Of a DNA stretch of 64,000 nucleotides, positions 1-10,626 are shown piece by piece. Location: assembly GCF_048544455.1 (NCBI RefSeq), contig NC_133529.1:55299401-55363400 (forward strand). Reading direction: 5' to 3'. Made by a program: the position numbers and the translations under genes. Numbering within the stretch: position 1 is the first letter of the stretch; each line of letters opens with the position of its first letter. Origin of the DNA: Silene latifolia. Its lineage: Eukaryota > Streptophyta > Magnoliopsida > Caryophyllales > Caryophyllaceae. A model generated the notes under the pieces. The model had not been told where the DNA came from, made no database searches, and saw only the letters and a list, made by a program, of their open reading frames with translations.

Positions 1-654
1 TGTACAACACCTACAAGTCGACTTAATCTTCCCTACTTAACACATGCATGGTCTAACAAGACTCGAGTTGGGTTATGTCTTACAAGTCAAGTTGAAAGGA
101 TAGAAGATGATAGTAAATGCAAGGATTCATAGGCTTAGCATTTCATCAAATATAACATGTGCATGTATTAAGATCAAAACAAGCAAGCAAATAAGATATG
201 AAAGCATATTAATTTAAGCATGAATCATTCCCCATGTTGGTTTCCCTTAATCACCCATTAAACCCTAGCTAAGAGACTACTCACTCATTATCATATTGAT
301 CATGCTAGAGAGGTTGTCAATCATACTAACATAATGAAACATGATGAATAAATGAAAGTAATTAGCAATAATTAAAAAGGGATTAAGAGATTATACCTAC
401 TAATGATTCCAATAATAAAGCAAGAATAATAGAAGTACTTGAATCCTAGATTGAGAGGTTGTCAATCTCCCAATAATAACCTAAATAATCTTCAATTACC
501 CAAAATAAAGTAAGAACAAGAGAGAGATTAAAGAACTAAAACTTGGATTAAAACTTGATTAATATTTGATTACAATATTGAAGAGAGATTTGATTGATAT
601 TAACTACCCTAATTATTGATAAGAAGAACATGCTCCTCTAATTAGACTAATGGG

Positions 655-664
655 GTATTTATAG
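655..664 (-). promoter_or_regulatory. TATA-like box in E1 3' LTR
   Basis: The minus strand reads CTATAAATAC inside an AT-rich stretch. The same box recurs in the E1 5' LTR (10306-10315), E2 5' LTR (25007-25016) and, as GTATAAATAC, in both E3 LTRs. It lies downstream of the motif array in element orientation, as expected for a U3 promoter. Confidence 0.6.
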
Positions 665-814
665 TGAAAATTAGGGAGGATGCATTAGGGTTAACTAAGG
701 GCTAAACTAGTAATTACACTTTTTAAGTTGAGCAAGGAGCCTCAGGGATTATCCGAGAGAAGGGCTTCTCTTATCGATGCTTGAGGAATGAAAACGTCTT
801 TGTCTTTGCGATCC

Positions 815-975
815 GTGCGGATGGGAGTCGGGACGGCCGGATCTGGGCTGAAGGATCCGAGCGGATTCTTGGGCAAGACGCTCGGATTGGCGAGGGGAAA
901 TCCGAGCGGATTCCTTTGCGGGACGCTCGGATTGGCGAGGACGGACGGATTCTCTACAATCCGTTCGGATTGTAG
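815..975. repeat. CpG-rich motif array in E1 3' LTR
   Basis: Irregular copies of about 12-13 bp built on GACGCTCGGATT and CCGAGCGGATT, spaced roughly 25-40 bp. The cores CGCTCG and CGAGCG are reverse complements, so neighbouring units could pair. The array is strikingly CpG- and GC-rich in an otherwise AT-rich LTR and lies about 150-320 nt upstream of the TATA-like box. Confidence 0.75.
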
Positions 976-1320
976 TTCAAAGAACTTTCCTTCTTCTTTT
1001 TCTTCCTTTTCTTCATGAATTCCTTGGGGATTTCCTTGGGGACTCAAGGATCCTTTTCTCAACAATGCTCTTCTACTATGCTATGTACAAAGGCCTTCTA
1101 GTCTCGTCTCTCCTTGATGCTTGGTCATTAAATGCGATCAATTTAGCCTCGTTTTGCCATGAAAATGCAAGATTCTTACTCCTTTCCTACCAAGGGATCA
1201 AAATCTCAAAGAATATGCAAAACAAAGAACTAAAGATAAGAAATGACCCAAATAGGCACTAAAAAGCATAGAAACAATGGTAATTCGGGGGCTAAATATG
1301 CGCCAATTATGGTCACATCA

Positions 1321-1334
1321 AATATCCCCAAACC
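1321..1334 (-). other. E1 polypurine tract
   Basis: On the minus strand, GGTTTGGGGATATT abuts the LTR start TGATGTG. The same sequence sits at the matching place in E2 and E3, and a one-base variant in E4. This is the expected plus-strand primer site for reverse transcription. Confidence 0.75.
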
Positions 1335-3346
1335 GAACCTTTGCTCGTCCCGAGTAAAGAGGTGACAAAGACTAGGACCAATACTAACCTAACCTAATAA
1401 TAATAGCCGATATGAGACAATTAGCGGGTCTCACTCCGCCCCTTCAACTCACAACAAGACAACCATGAGGTAGGATGCCTTCTTGCAAGGCAAGGTGGGT
1501 CTTGCCAAAATGGCGACACATCCAAACTTTAAAGCACACAAAAACACATAATGGATGCATCTACAAAAAAGAATAGCCACTTTCCTCATCTAAGTGGCGG
1601 AAATTATCTACAAGGGAAGCAATTCAAGGGTACACAATCCTTCATAGATGCAATTTGTTCAAACTACTAAGCCTAGAAGGATACCAATAAATCACCTCCA
1701 AAAGGTGTCAAGCTAGGGTACCTTTGTCCTCAATCGTTAAATGCTTTTGTCAAGAGTAGACTCCCTATGGTGTTAGAAACACTGGAGAATCGCAGAATTC
1801 CCCCTCTTGCCTAGACAAGAAGAAGGGTCGTCCCCTCTCTACCATGCACAAAAATGGATACGATGGATAAAGGGATCAATAGATATTTGAGCTTCACTTT
1901 GGGAGTTTGCTTTCATTTTTGTTTTCCCCCCAAATTTCTTTGGCATTTGACTTTTTGAGAACACTTTCTTTGCCATTCTTTTTGATTTTTGGCATTTCAA
2001 TACTTGACAACTTTTTGCATTTCTTTTGAACATTTTCAAAGTCACCCCAATTAGTAACGAGGGTGCCTTGTATTTGAAGTTTTAGGAGTTCTATTTTTGC
2101 TCCTCTTTTCATTTGATGCATTTTTGCAAACTTTCTTTCACTTTTCATTTCATTGAACTCAAATTGATTTCTTTTTGTGCCCATTCCCTTTGATGACAAA
2201 AATATGGTAGAACATGGATGAATGATGGAAGTATGCATGGTTTCAAGGGTCACCTTGGAATAAACGGTAGCCAAGGAGTTATCACACCACAAGGTACTCT
2301 TGACTAGGCCTTAAACCATGGGTCAAAGGATACTAGCATGACACATCCTAGGGTGTTTTACAAGTATTCTAACAAGCAAAGTCTTTAAGAATAAAAAGCA
2401 TCTACTAGGGCCTATATACACTTGTCAAGCTTCCCAAGTAGACGGTTTCGCAAAATTTTCTAACATGCAACTACATGCCATGATGCAACTAGCATATAAA
2501 CATCCTAATGCATATGATTCTACCAACTAATATGCCAAATAAACTAAATGCAATCCTAAGTTCACATTGTTTTTACCGCATCAATCAAAATAAAGCCACA
2601 TAGTCATTAACATAAAGAGGAAAAAGGAGATTGGAAAGATCATACCATGCGGTCTTCAATATCCTCATGTCTCGGATGTGGCGTAGTCAATCAAAGTGAA
2701 CAAGGATGAACAAACACAATATATACAAGACAATATATACAAAGGAAATGAACTTGTTTTTGGTTTTTCAATTTTTCAAATTTTTATGATTTTTGAAATT
2801 TTTCAATTTTTATGGTTTTTGAATAAAAGTTAAGTGTTAGAATTCCCATCCCCACACTAATATGGGCATTGTCCTCAATGGCCAAAATGATGGAAATTAT
2901 GCAAGAATGATGCATGATTTCTATACTAAATGCAATTCTACACTAAGCTATACTACATGATGCATGGTTTTTGTTATGACGGAGAGGATAATTTAGATTA
3001 CCTCCCGTTGTGTATGCATTAACTTCCCCAAACCAACTAAGACACTATTGCTAATGTCAAAGCATGGGGGAGTTCATGCACACACTATGCTATGCATGAA
3101 ACTAGATTGTCATTTTGGATTTTACAAATGTGGGAACAATAAAGAACACCTCAAAGGAACCGAGGTGTGAGTCCTTTGATGTTGCTAGGACCAAACCAAC
3201 AAATAGTCAAAGTTAAATAAAATACAAGGAAACAAGATACGAAGTTCTTTTCATGAAAAATAAAGATAAAGAGGAGAGATTAGAAAACTTCACTTGAACT
3301 AAGGTGGGTGCCTCTTGCCCGCTCCACCTAGTGATGAAGTAATCTC
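1335..3346 (-). other. E1 3' untranslated region
   Basis: About 2 kb between ORF3 and the polypurine tract with no credible coding region. It has T-rich runs on the plus strand (about 1890-2160 and 2755-2830). Matching regions are present in E2 (15920-18040) and E3 (27702-29751), so this is a conserved part of the element rather than an insertion. Confidence 0.7.
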
Positions 3347-4882
3347 CTAGAAATCGGCATCATCTCCTTCAATATCGGTATCCCAAATATCCCTAGAAGC
3401 ATCACTTAAACTTGGATCCATGAATTCATCTTCTTCACTCTCAAGCTTCACCGTATCACCTCCACAAGAGTCGCCGCTCTCCTCCCCTTTGCGACCGTTT
3501 GCCCCTTCATTGGCCTTGTCCGAGTTAGGAAAGAGCAACTCCATTTGAGCCCATGAAGGAAAAGCTCCTTCTTCACTTATCCGTCCCTTTTGAACCATGT
3601 CGTGGTATTGAGGGTAAAGAGTATAATAGTTGTCCACCTTGGTTTCATATTGACGGTAGTACAAGTCTTGCAAGATTCCCGTGACAAAGTCGTCACGGGG
3701 GAGGATGAAGGGATTCGGATGGTTGTAAGGTTGGTAGGGAAAGGGGTAGGGAGGCACCTTTATCTTTTCACCTTGGGTTTGTTGTTCTTGTTGTTGTGGT
3801 GGAGGAGCTTGTGGGGGTGGAGCTTGCCTTTCTCGACTTTGAATGAGGTAAGAGGGTATTGGGGACAAGCGTCCTCTCCTTGGGGAAACTCGAGGTAGGT
3901 CGGCCATCGGAAGGTAGATAGGATCACTTCCTTTCGTCAACCATTTGATCCTTTTATCAACCCCCTCAAGGGTTATCCAATGGTGTTGGACAACAAGGAG
4001 GTCTTCATTAATTCTCATTCCTCCCGAGAGTGGAGTGTACTCATTGTTCTCATTGAACCTAGGATTAAAGTGCTTTGCAAGTCTTGTTATGAGTCCACCA
4101 TTCACTATATGCTTCTTCCCATCATCATCACCATTTCGGAATTTCGCCCACTTTTCTAGCAAGACTAGAGGTGCATTGAGATGATACCCGTCTCTTCCTT
4201 GAATGTTTAGATAGGATTCCATGAACATGAGGTCCATTTGATTCACAATAGCCGGGTCTCGGCGGGCGAAGAGGGTACCCGAAAGAAATCGGTATGCGAG
4301 CCTCAAGATTGGGTTTTGGATGTGAAAAGCAAGACACTCTTTGGTAAGAATGAAGTCCCGACCCGTCATGGCCCTCCACAAAGGTGCGACACTATACTTC
4401 TTGGGTCTTGATGTTCGGGTAGGCGAAACATCAAGACCGAACACACTCGCAAATTCCACAAGGGTCATTGTTCTAGAGACATTCTCCAACCTAAACTCTA
4501 TGCTAATCACTTTGTTTGAAGTTGTAATCTTTAAGCAACTCAAGAATTCGAGCACAAGAGACCGATAGGTGGGTTCAAACATGCGAAAGAGTGTTGAAAG
4601 ACCAAAAACCTCAAATAAAGCCTCCACTTGGTGGAAAATTCCAAGCTTTCTTAAGGTATCATGACAAAGAAATTTAGTGGGAAGAATATTCTTACTTAAG
4701 AGTCGATGGAAGACCAATCGCTGCACATCATCAAGGAATTCCACATTCGAGAAATCGTCGAGCCTTGTGAGGTCTACAATTTCTACATGCTCTCTTCTAA
4801 TGGTGTTGAGATGTGAGGTAGAGGAACTTCCCACCATCCTAGGTCTTCTTGCACTTCTAAAGGAGGATCTTCTAGGTGCCAT
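3347..4882 (-). CDS. ORF3, Athila-type downstream protein (511 aa, intact)
   Basis: Separate ORF downstream of pol, where Athila-group elements carry an extra gene often called env-like. It starts MAPRRSSFR with a basic N-terminus (1-35). A globular region (about 35-330) contains the motif ILPTKFLCHDT and the pair HIVNGGLITRLAKHFN, both recognisable in the ORF3s of E2 and E3. Then come a proline/glutamine-rich stretch (about 345-375), a PPYPFPYQPYN segment, and an acidic C-terminus ending DDADF. I see no signal peptide and no transmembrane segment, so an envelope role is not supported. It resembles the plant retrotransposon ORF-1/putative plant transposon protein families; its function is unknown. 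It is the only undamaged ORF3 here. An internal promoter may drive it (TATA-like box 5022-5031). Confidence 0.8.
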   Translation of the reverse strand: MAPRRSSFRSARRPRMVGSSSTSHLNTIRREHVEIVDLTRLDDFSNVEFLDDVQRLVFHRLLSKNILPTKFLCHDTLRKLGIFHQVEALFEVFGLSTLFRMFEPTYRSLVLEFLSCLKITTSNKVISIEFRLENVSRTMTLVEFASVFGLDVSPTRTSRPKKYSVAPLWRAMTGRDFILTKECLAFHIQNPILRLAYRFLSGTLFARRDPAIVNQMDLMFMESYLNIQGRDGYHLNAPLVLLEKWAKFRNGDDDGKKHIVNGGLITRLAKHFNPRFNENNEYTPLSGGMRINEDLLVVQHHWITLEGVDKRIKWLTKGSDPIYLPMADLPRVSPRRGRLSPIPSYLIQSRERQAPPPQAPPPQQQEQQTQGEKIKVPPYPFPYQPYNHPNPFILPRDDFVTGILQDLYYRQYETKVDNYYTLYPQYHDMVQKGRISEEGAFPSWAQMELLFPNSDKANEGANGRKGEESGDSCGGDTVKLESEEDEFMDPSLSDASRDIWDTDIEGDDADF

Positions 4883-5021
4883 CCTTGAGTTCTTTTGATT
4901 TGTGAAAGAGTAAGGTTGCTACTTGTTGATTGAGTGTTGAAAACCCTAGAAAATTTGGGGGTTTTTGATTTTGTGGGTGAAGAGAGTGATTTGGATATGT
5001 ATGGGAGTCACAAGGGGGTGA

Positions 5022-5031
5022 GTTTTATAGG
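5022..5031 (-). promoter_or_regulatory. TATA-like box upstream of E1 ORF3
   Basis: The minus strand reads CTATAAAACT about 140 nt before the ORF3 ATG and just downstream of the 5095-5535 array. This repeats the LTR order of array, TATA box, transcribed region. E2 has a comparable box at 19732-19741. Inferred from sequence only. Confidence 0.5.
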
Positions 5032-5094
5032 GTGAGTGGAAGGAGTAGTGATGTGTCATTATATGGGTGGTGGGGTGTAATTTAATTGAGAAAA

Positions 5095-5535
5095 GTCGGG
5101 TCGAGAAACGGGCAGGGAGACGAGCGGATTCGGTCGAGACGCTCGGATTCTCCTCTCACGGGACGGGCGGATTCTCGGGGCAAGACGCCGGATTCTCGCC
5201 ACGCAGTATAATCCTTAATTTTTCTCGACTCAAGACGGGCGTCCCGAGCATAAGACGCTCGGATTCTTCAGGGTCAGGACGGGCGTCTTCTTGAGAAGAC
5301 GGGCGGATTCTTCGACAGAGATTTTTCTTTGAAATGCTCAGGGGAAAAGACGAGCGTCTTTCCACCAATCCGGCCGGATTCTCTCAGACGGGCGTCTTCT
5401 TCCTTAGGACGCTCGGATTCTTCATCAGTCCAGAAACCTTCAATTTCTCAACACACTGGACGCGCGGTTTTTCCCTTGACGTCCGTATTCTCGCCAGGAC
5501 GTCCGGATATCCAGAGAGACGCACGGATTCTTGCT
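5095..5535. repeat. CpG-rich motif array between E1 pol and ORF3
   Basis: A dozen or so units such as GACGCTCGGATTC, GACGGGCGGATTC and GACGGGCGTCTTC, of the same type as in the LTR. With the remaining flanks (4883-5094 and 5536-5762) this fills the roughly 880-nt noncoding gap between pol and ORF3. The open frames seen across it are by-products of its low stop-codon content, not genes. Confidence 0.75.
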
Positions 5536-5762
5536 GCGAGTGTTGACTTTTTCTCCTTTCTTTCAATGCATCCCCACACTTAGGAATTTTCTCCTTCCTT
5601 CATTCAAAAACTCATTAGTAACCCTCCCTCACTTGCGCTCATGAAAAGAATTTATGCTATTAAACAAATGCAATTAAATAATAAATACAAGTTAGAGGGT
5701 TAGTATATTTACAAATGGTGGTTTAGGGAGGACTCCACCAAACTCTCATTCTTGATGAGATG

Positions 5763-8700
5763 TCAAGGAGGAGGGGGACCGAGGTAGGTAGCCTCGACCT
5801 CTCCAACAAATGCTCCTTCATAGTATGGCTTCAATCTTTGACCATTTACCTTGAACTTGCTTCCATCTTCCGCCTTGAGTTCGAAATCTCCATACTTCCC
5901 AACTTCGGTTATCACATAGGGACCCATCCATCTAGAGTTCAATTTTCCCGGAAAGAGCCGGTAGCGGGAATTGAATAGAAGGACTTTGTCTCCCTTGTGC
6001 AAGCCTTTTGTCGAATCCTCTTATCATGAAGCAATTTTGTTCTTTCTTTGTAAATCTTTGCATTCTCATAAGATTGTAGTCGGAATTCCTCCAACTCTTG
6101 GATTTGGATCATCCTCTTTTGACCGCTCAATTTGAGATCAAGATTGAGTGCTCGGATTGCCCAATAAGCTTTGTATTCCAATTCGATTGGCAAATGACAT
6201 GCTTTTCCATATACAAGCTTGTAGGGGAGGCACCAATGGGAGTCTTATAGGCCGTCCTATAAGCCCAAAGAGCATCATCAAGCTTTGTGCTCCAATCTTT
6301 CCGAGTCTTGTTCACAACTTTCTCAAGAATTTGCTTGATCTCTCTATTTGAAATTTCCACTTGACCGCTTGTTTGAGGATGATATCCCAAGCCGGTTCGA
6401 TGTTGAACACCATATTTGGTCAAAAGGGATGCAAGCTTCTTTTCGTGGAAATGTGTTCCTCCATCACTAATGATAGCTCTAGGAACTCCAAATCTTGGGA
6501 AAATTATCTTCTTGAAAAGCTTGGTGACCGTTTTTGCATCATCATTCGGGGTAGCAATTGCCTCTACCCACTTTGAAACGTAATCTACGGCCACAAGGAT
6601 GTACTTATTCCCATTGGATGTCACAAAGGGTCCTTGGTAGTCGATTCCCCAAACATCGAAAATCTCTACCTCTAGGATGCCTCTTTGTGGCATTTCGTTC
6701 CTCCAAGATATATTGCCCGTTCTTTGACAAGCATCGCAATGAATGATGAATTCTCTTGTATCTTGAAACATTGTGGGCCAATAGAAGCCCAATTGGAGAA
6801 TTTTCGCAACGGTTCTTCTTGCTCCATGGTGCCCACCGTAGGGTGATGAATGACATCCTTCCAAGATTCCTTGGATTTCCCATTGAGGGATGCATCTCCG
6901 GTAGAGCCCATCACTACACTCCTTATAGAGGTTTGGGTCATCCCAAAAGTACCTCTTCACTTCAAATAGGAATCTCTTCCTTTGATTGTGGTTCAAATTA
7001 GGAGGGAGCACTTTTCCAACAATATAGTTAGCATAATCGGTAAACCATGGGGTGATGTGCCTTTCAAGTTGAGTTTGAATAACCATCAAAATATCGTCGG
7101 GGAATGAGTCATTGATCGGGGTTTCTCCATTTTCATCATGAAACCGGATCCTTGACAAGTGATCCGCTACTACATTCTCGGCTCCTTTCTTGTCTCTTAT
7201 TTCCAAGTCAAATTCTTGAAGTAGCAAAATCCATCTCAACAACCTTGGTTTTGCCTCCTTCTTTATCAAGAGATGTCGAAGAGCACGGTGATCCGAAAAT
7301 ACAATCACCTTAGATCAAAGTAAGTAGGAACGGAATTTATCCAAAGCATAAACAATGGCAAGAAGCTCCTTTTCGGTTGTATCATAATTCACTTGAGAAG
7401 GGTCAAGGGTCTTGCTTATGTAATAGATGGCATGAAGAGCTCTCCCTACCCGTTGGCCAAGAACCGCTCCAACGGCGTAGTTGCTAGCATCGCACATAAT
7501 CTCAAAAGGTAACTCCCAATTTGGGGGTTGGATGATTGGTGCCGAGATTAATGCTTCTTTGATTCTATTGAAAGCTTCAACACACTCACAAGAATTGGAA
7601 TTGGGCATCTTTAAGCAAAAGTTGAGTGAGGGGTTTTGCTATTTTAGAAAAATCTTTTATGAAACGACGGTAAAAACCCGCGTGACCGAGAAAACTTCTC
7701 ACCCCTCTAACATTCACGGGAGGTGGGAGTTTCTCTATCACCTCAACTTTAGCTTTATCGACCTCGATGCCTTTTTCCGAAATCAGATGACCCAAAACAA
7801 TTCCTTCATTAACCATGAAATGACACTTTTCCCAATTTAAAACAAGACTAACATCTTCACATTTTTGCAATACAAGAGAAAGATTATGCAAGCATGAGTC
7901 AAAGTCCTTTCCATAAACACTAAAATCATCCATAAAAATTTCCATTATGGTCTCTAGATAATCGGAGAAGACACTCATCATGCATCTTTGGAAAGTAGCG
8001 GGGGCATTACATAATCCAAAAGGCATCCGTCTATATGCAAAAGTGCCATAAGGGCACGTGAAGGTGGTCTTATGTTGGTCATCCGGGTGTATAGGGATTT
8101 GGAAGAATCCCGAATACCCGTCAAGGTAACAAAAGAATTTGTTAGAGGCTAACCTCTCAAGCATTTGGTCAATGAATGGTAAGGGGAAGTGATCTTTCCT
8201 TGTTGCGGAGTTCAATTTACGGTAGTCAATGCACATACGCCAACCGGTGATCATTCTTGTGGGTATTAATTCATTCTTTTCATTTGTCACTACCGTAGTA
8301 CCTCCTTTCTTAGGTACCACTTGGACGGGGCTAACCCACAAAGAATCCGATATGGGATATATGATTCCCGCATCAAGTAATTTCATGACTTCTCCTTTGA
8401 CAACTTCTTGCATGTGGGGGTTCAATCTTCTTTGGGGTTGAATGGTAGGTCTATGGTCGTCCTCTAGATGAATCCTATGCATGCAAAAGTTGGGACTTAT
8501 CCCCTTAAGGTCATCTAGACTATAACCTATAGCCTTTTCATGTTGTTTCAACACATTAAGCAATTTACCCAATTGGTCATCATCAAGTCTATCATTAACA
8601 ATCACGGGTTTGGTCTTTGATTCATCAAGGTAAGCATATTTCAAATTTGGGGGAAGGGGTTTTAAAGTAGGAGTTTGTACCTCACTTTCCTTCTTTGGAG

Positions 8701-9070
8701 TGTCATTGAGAATTTGCTCCATCTCCATTAGACATTCCATTCTCATAGCATACTCAACTTCACTTTCATTAACCTCATCATATTCAAATTCCATGATGGG
8801 TTCCTCTTGCTCTTGAGTTTGTAGAATATCCTCTAGGATAGATTGCTCATCCTCTATGGGTTGACATGCTTCTACTAGAATATTATGCACCAACTCGGAT
8901 TGTGCATGGGTGAGTTCTTTGTTAGCTAGAGCGGCCTCAAAGAGATCCACCTCCAACTCCCAATACATGCTCTTAGCCTTACTTGCTTCTAAGGCCTCTA
9001 ATGCTTGCATGGGATCCTTGAAGTAAGGGATACTCAAGTGGTCCTCTACAAAACAATCTATGAAATCCAT
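5763..9070 (-). pseudogene. pol: E1 pol (RT-RNase H-integrase), broken
   Basis: Starts at the ATG at 9070 (MDFIDCF), the first ATG after the leader. An acidic N-terminal region (about 150 aa) is followed by reverse transcriptase with an intact FMDD box (codons at 7925-7936), RNase H (CDASNYAVG), an integrase zinc-finger region ending CDAC, catalytic-core motifs [15 protein letters not shown] and the E of VEISNREI, and a C-terminal GPYVITEVG segment. Relative to the open E2 copy there are four lesions: a 2-nt net loss near 7596, an in-frame TGA at 7315-7317, and single-base losses near 6222 and 6003. No gag or protease precedes it, which is odd because this lineage normally makes one gag-pol polyprotein. 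The stop is at 5763-5765. Confidence 0.9.
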
Positions 9071-9192
9071 TCTCGCAAAATATCAAACAACTTGAAATCG
9101 ATTAGAGCAAACCTTGAGGAATTTTACTTCCCCAAGGTGAAGAAAGACACAACTAAAAACAATAAAAGAAATCTTAAATCAATTAAACACCG

Positions 9193-9210
9193 TCCCCGGC
9201 AACGACACCA
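9193..9210 (-). other. E1 primer-binding site (tRNA-Asp type)
   Basis: The minus strand reads TGGTGTCGTTGCCGGGGA, 16 of 18 matches to the tRNA-Asp-type site seen intact in E3 and E4. Both differences are C-to-T on the element strand. The 9071-9192 leader is shared with E2 and E3. Confidence 0.8.
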
Positions 9211-10305
9211 TTTTTGATCGGAGCCATTTGGTGTTCACAATTAAGCATATGTGGTCGTTGGTCAATGGTCGATACAAAACACAATTTATACTTCACAAAC
9301 AACTCTACAATTAGTAAAGAGGCAAGTAAAGGTCGGATCCCAAGGGACGGGTATTGAAATGAAGATTCTATTGTAACTAGTGGTGTCTAGGGGTGTCACA
9401 AATTGGGTTGATGTAGAAGGTTACTAAACTAAGATAGCAATGAAAATAAACTAGCAAGGTAAATGAAATAAGGGATGTAAACAATTGATTAAAAGCACTA
9501 GGGTGTCATGGGTTCATAGGGGAATCATGGGATATGATCATACAAACATGTTCTCAAATTATAAGCAAGCAATTATTGTTGTGATGGATTGAGTTGGGTT
9601 ATATCTTACAATCCTAGGAAAGTTTGGGTCCCGGAGCCGAATCTCTTGGATTGTACAACACCTACAAGTCGACTTAATCTTCCCTACTTAACACATGCAT
9701 GGTCTAACAAGACTCGAGTTGGGTTATGTCTTACAAGTCAAGTTGAAAGGATAGAAGATGATAGTAAATGCAAGGATTCATAGGCTTAGCATTTCATCAA
9801 ATATAACATGTGCATGTATTTAGATCAAAACAAGCAAGCAAATAAGATATGAAAGCATATTAATTTAAGCATGAATCATTCCCCATGTTGGTTTCCCTTA
9901 ATCACCCATTAAACCCTAGCTAAGAGACTACTCACTCATTATCATATTGATCATGCTAGAGAGGTTGTCAATCATACTAACATAATGAAACATGATGAAT
10001 AAATGAAAGTAATTAGCAATAATTAAAAAGGGATTAAGAGATTATACCTACTAATGATTCCAATAATAAAGCAAGAATAATAGAAGTACTTGAATCCTAG
10101 ATTGAGAGGTTGTCAATCTCCCAATAATAACCCAAATAATCTTCAATTACCCAAAATAAAGTAAGAACAAGAGAGAGATTAAAGAACTAAAACTTGGATT
10201 AAAACTTGATTAATATTTGATTACAATATTGAAGAGAGATTTGATTGATATTAACTACCCTAATTATTGATAAGAAGAACATGCTCCTCTAATTAGACTA
10301 ATGGG

Positions 10306-10315
10306 GTATTTATAG
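10306..10315 (-). promoter_or_regulatory. TATA-like box, E1 5' LTR promoter
   Basis: CTATAAATAC on the minus strand, same context as 655-664. It would drive the genomic RNA leftward into the leader and pol. Confidence 0.6.
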
Positions 10316-10464
10316 TGAAAATTAGGGAGGATGCATTAGGGTTAACTAAGGGCTAAACTAGTAATTACACTTTTTAAGTTGAGCAAGGAGCCTCCGGGAT
10401 TATCCGAGAGAAGGGCTTCTCTTATCGATGCTTGAGGAATGAAAACGTCTTTGTCTTTGCGATC

Positions 10465-10626
10465 CGTGCGGATGGGAGTCGGGACGGCCGGATCTGGGCT
10501 GAAGGATCCGAGCGGATTCTTGGGCAAGACGCTCGGATTGGCGAGGGGAAATCCGAGCGGATTCCTTTGCGGGACGCTCGGATTGGCGAGGACGGACGGA
10601 TTCTCTACAATCCGTTCGGATTGTAG
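10465..10626. repeat. CpG-rich motif array in E1 5' LTR
   Basis: Near-identical copy of the 815-975 array, about 150-320 nt upstream of the TATA-like box in element orientation. Confidence 0.75.

Larger units (their letters stand above)
1..1320 (-). repeat. E1 3' LTR (partial)
   Basis: Direct repeat of 9652-10971. In element orientation it begins TGATGTGACC at 1320, next to the polypurine tract. Differences from the 5' copy are few, for example near 175, 482, 735 and 980. It holds a TATA-like box at 655-664 and a motif array at about 815-975. Confidence 0.9.

Noticed and set aside
3347..4882. ORF3 as a retroviral-type envelope gene
   Set aside because: Position fits an env-like slot but no signal peptide, transmembrane helix or cysteine-rich ectodomain is visible.
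5067..5583. Overlapping open frames on both strands between pol and ORF3 of E1 (also 20037-20330 and 40445-40926)
   Set aside because: They follow the CpG-rich motif array, which is poor in stop codons in all frames; the peptides are just translations of the repeat unit.
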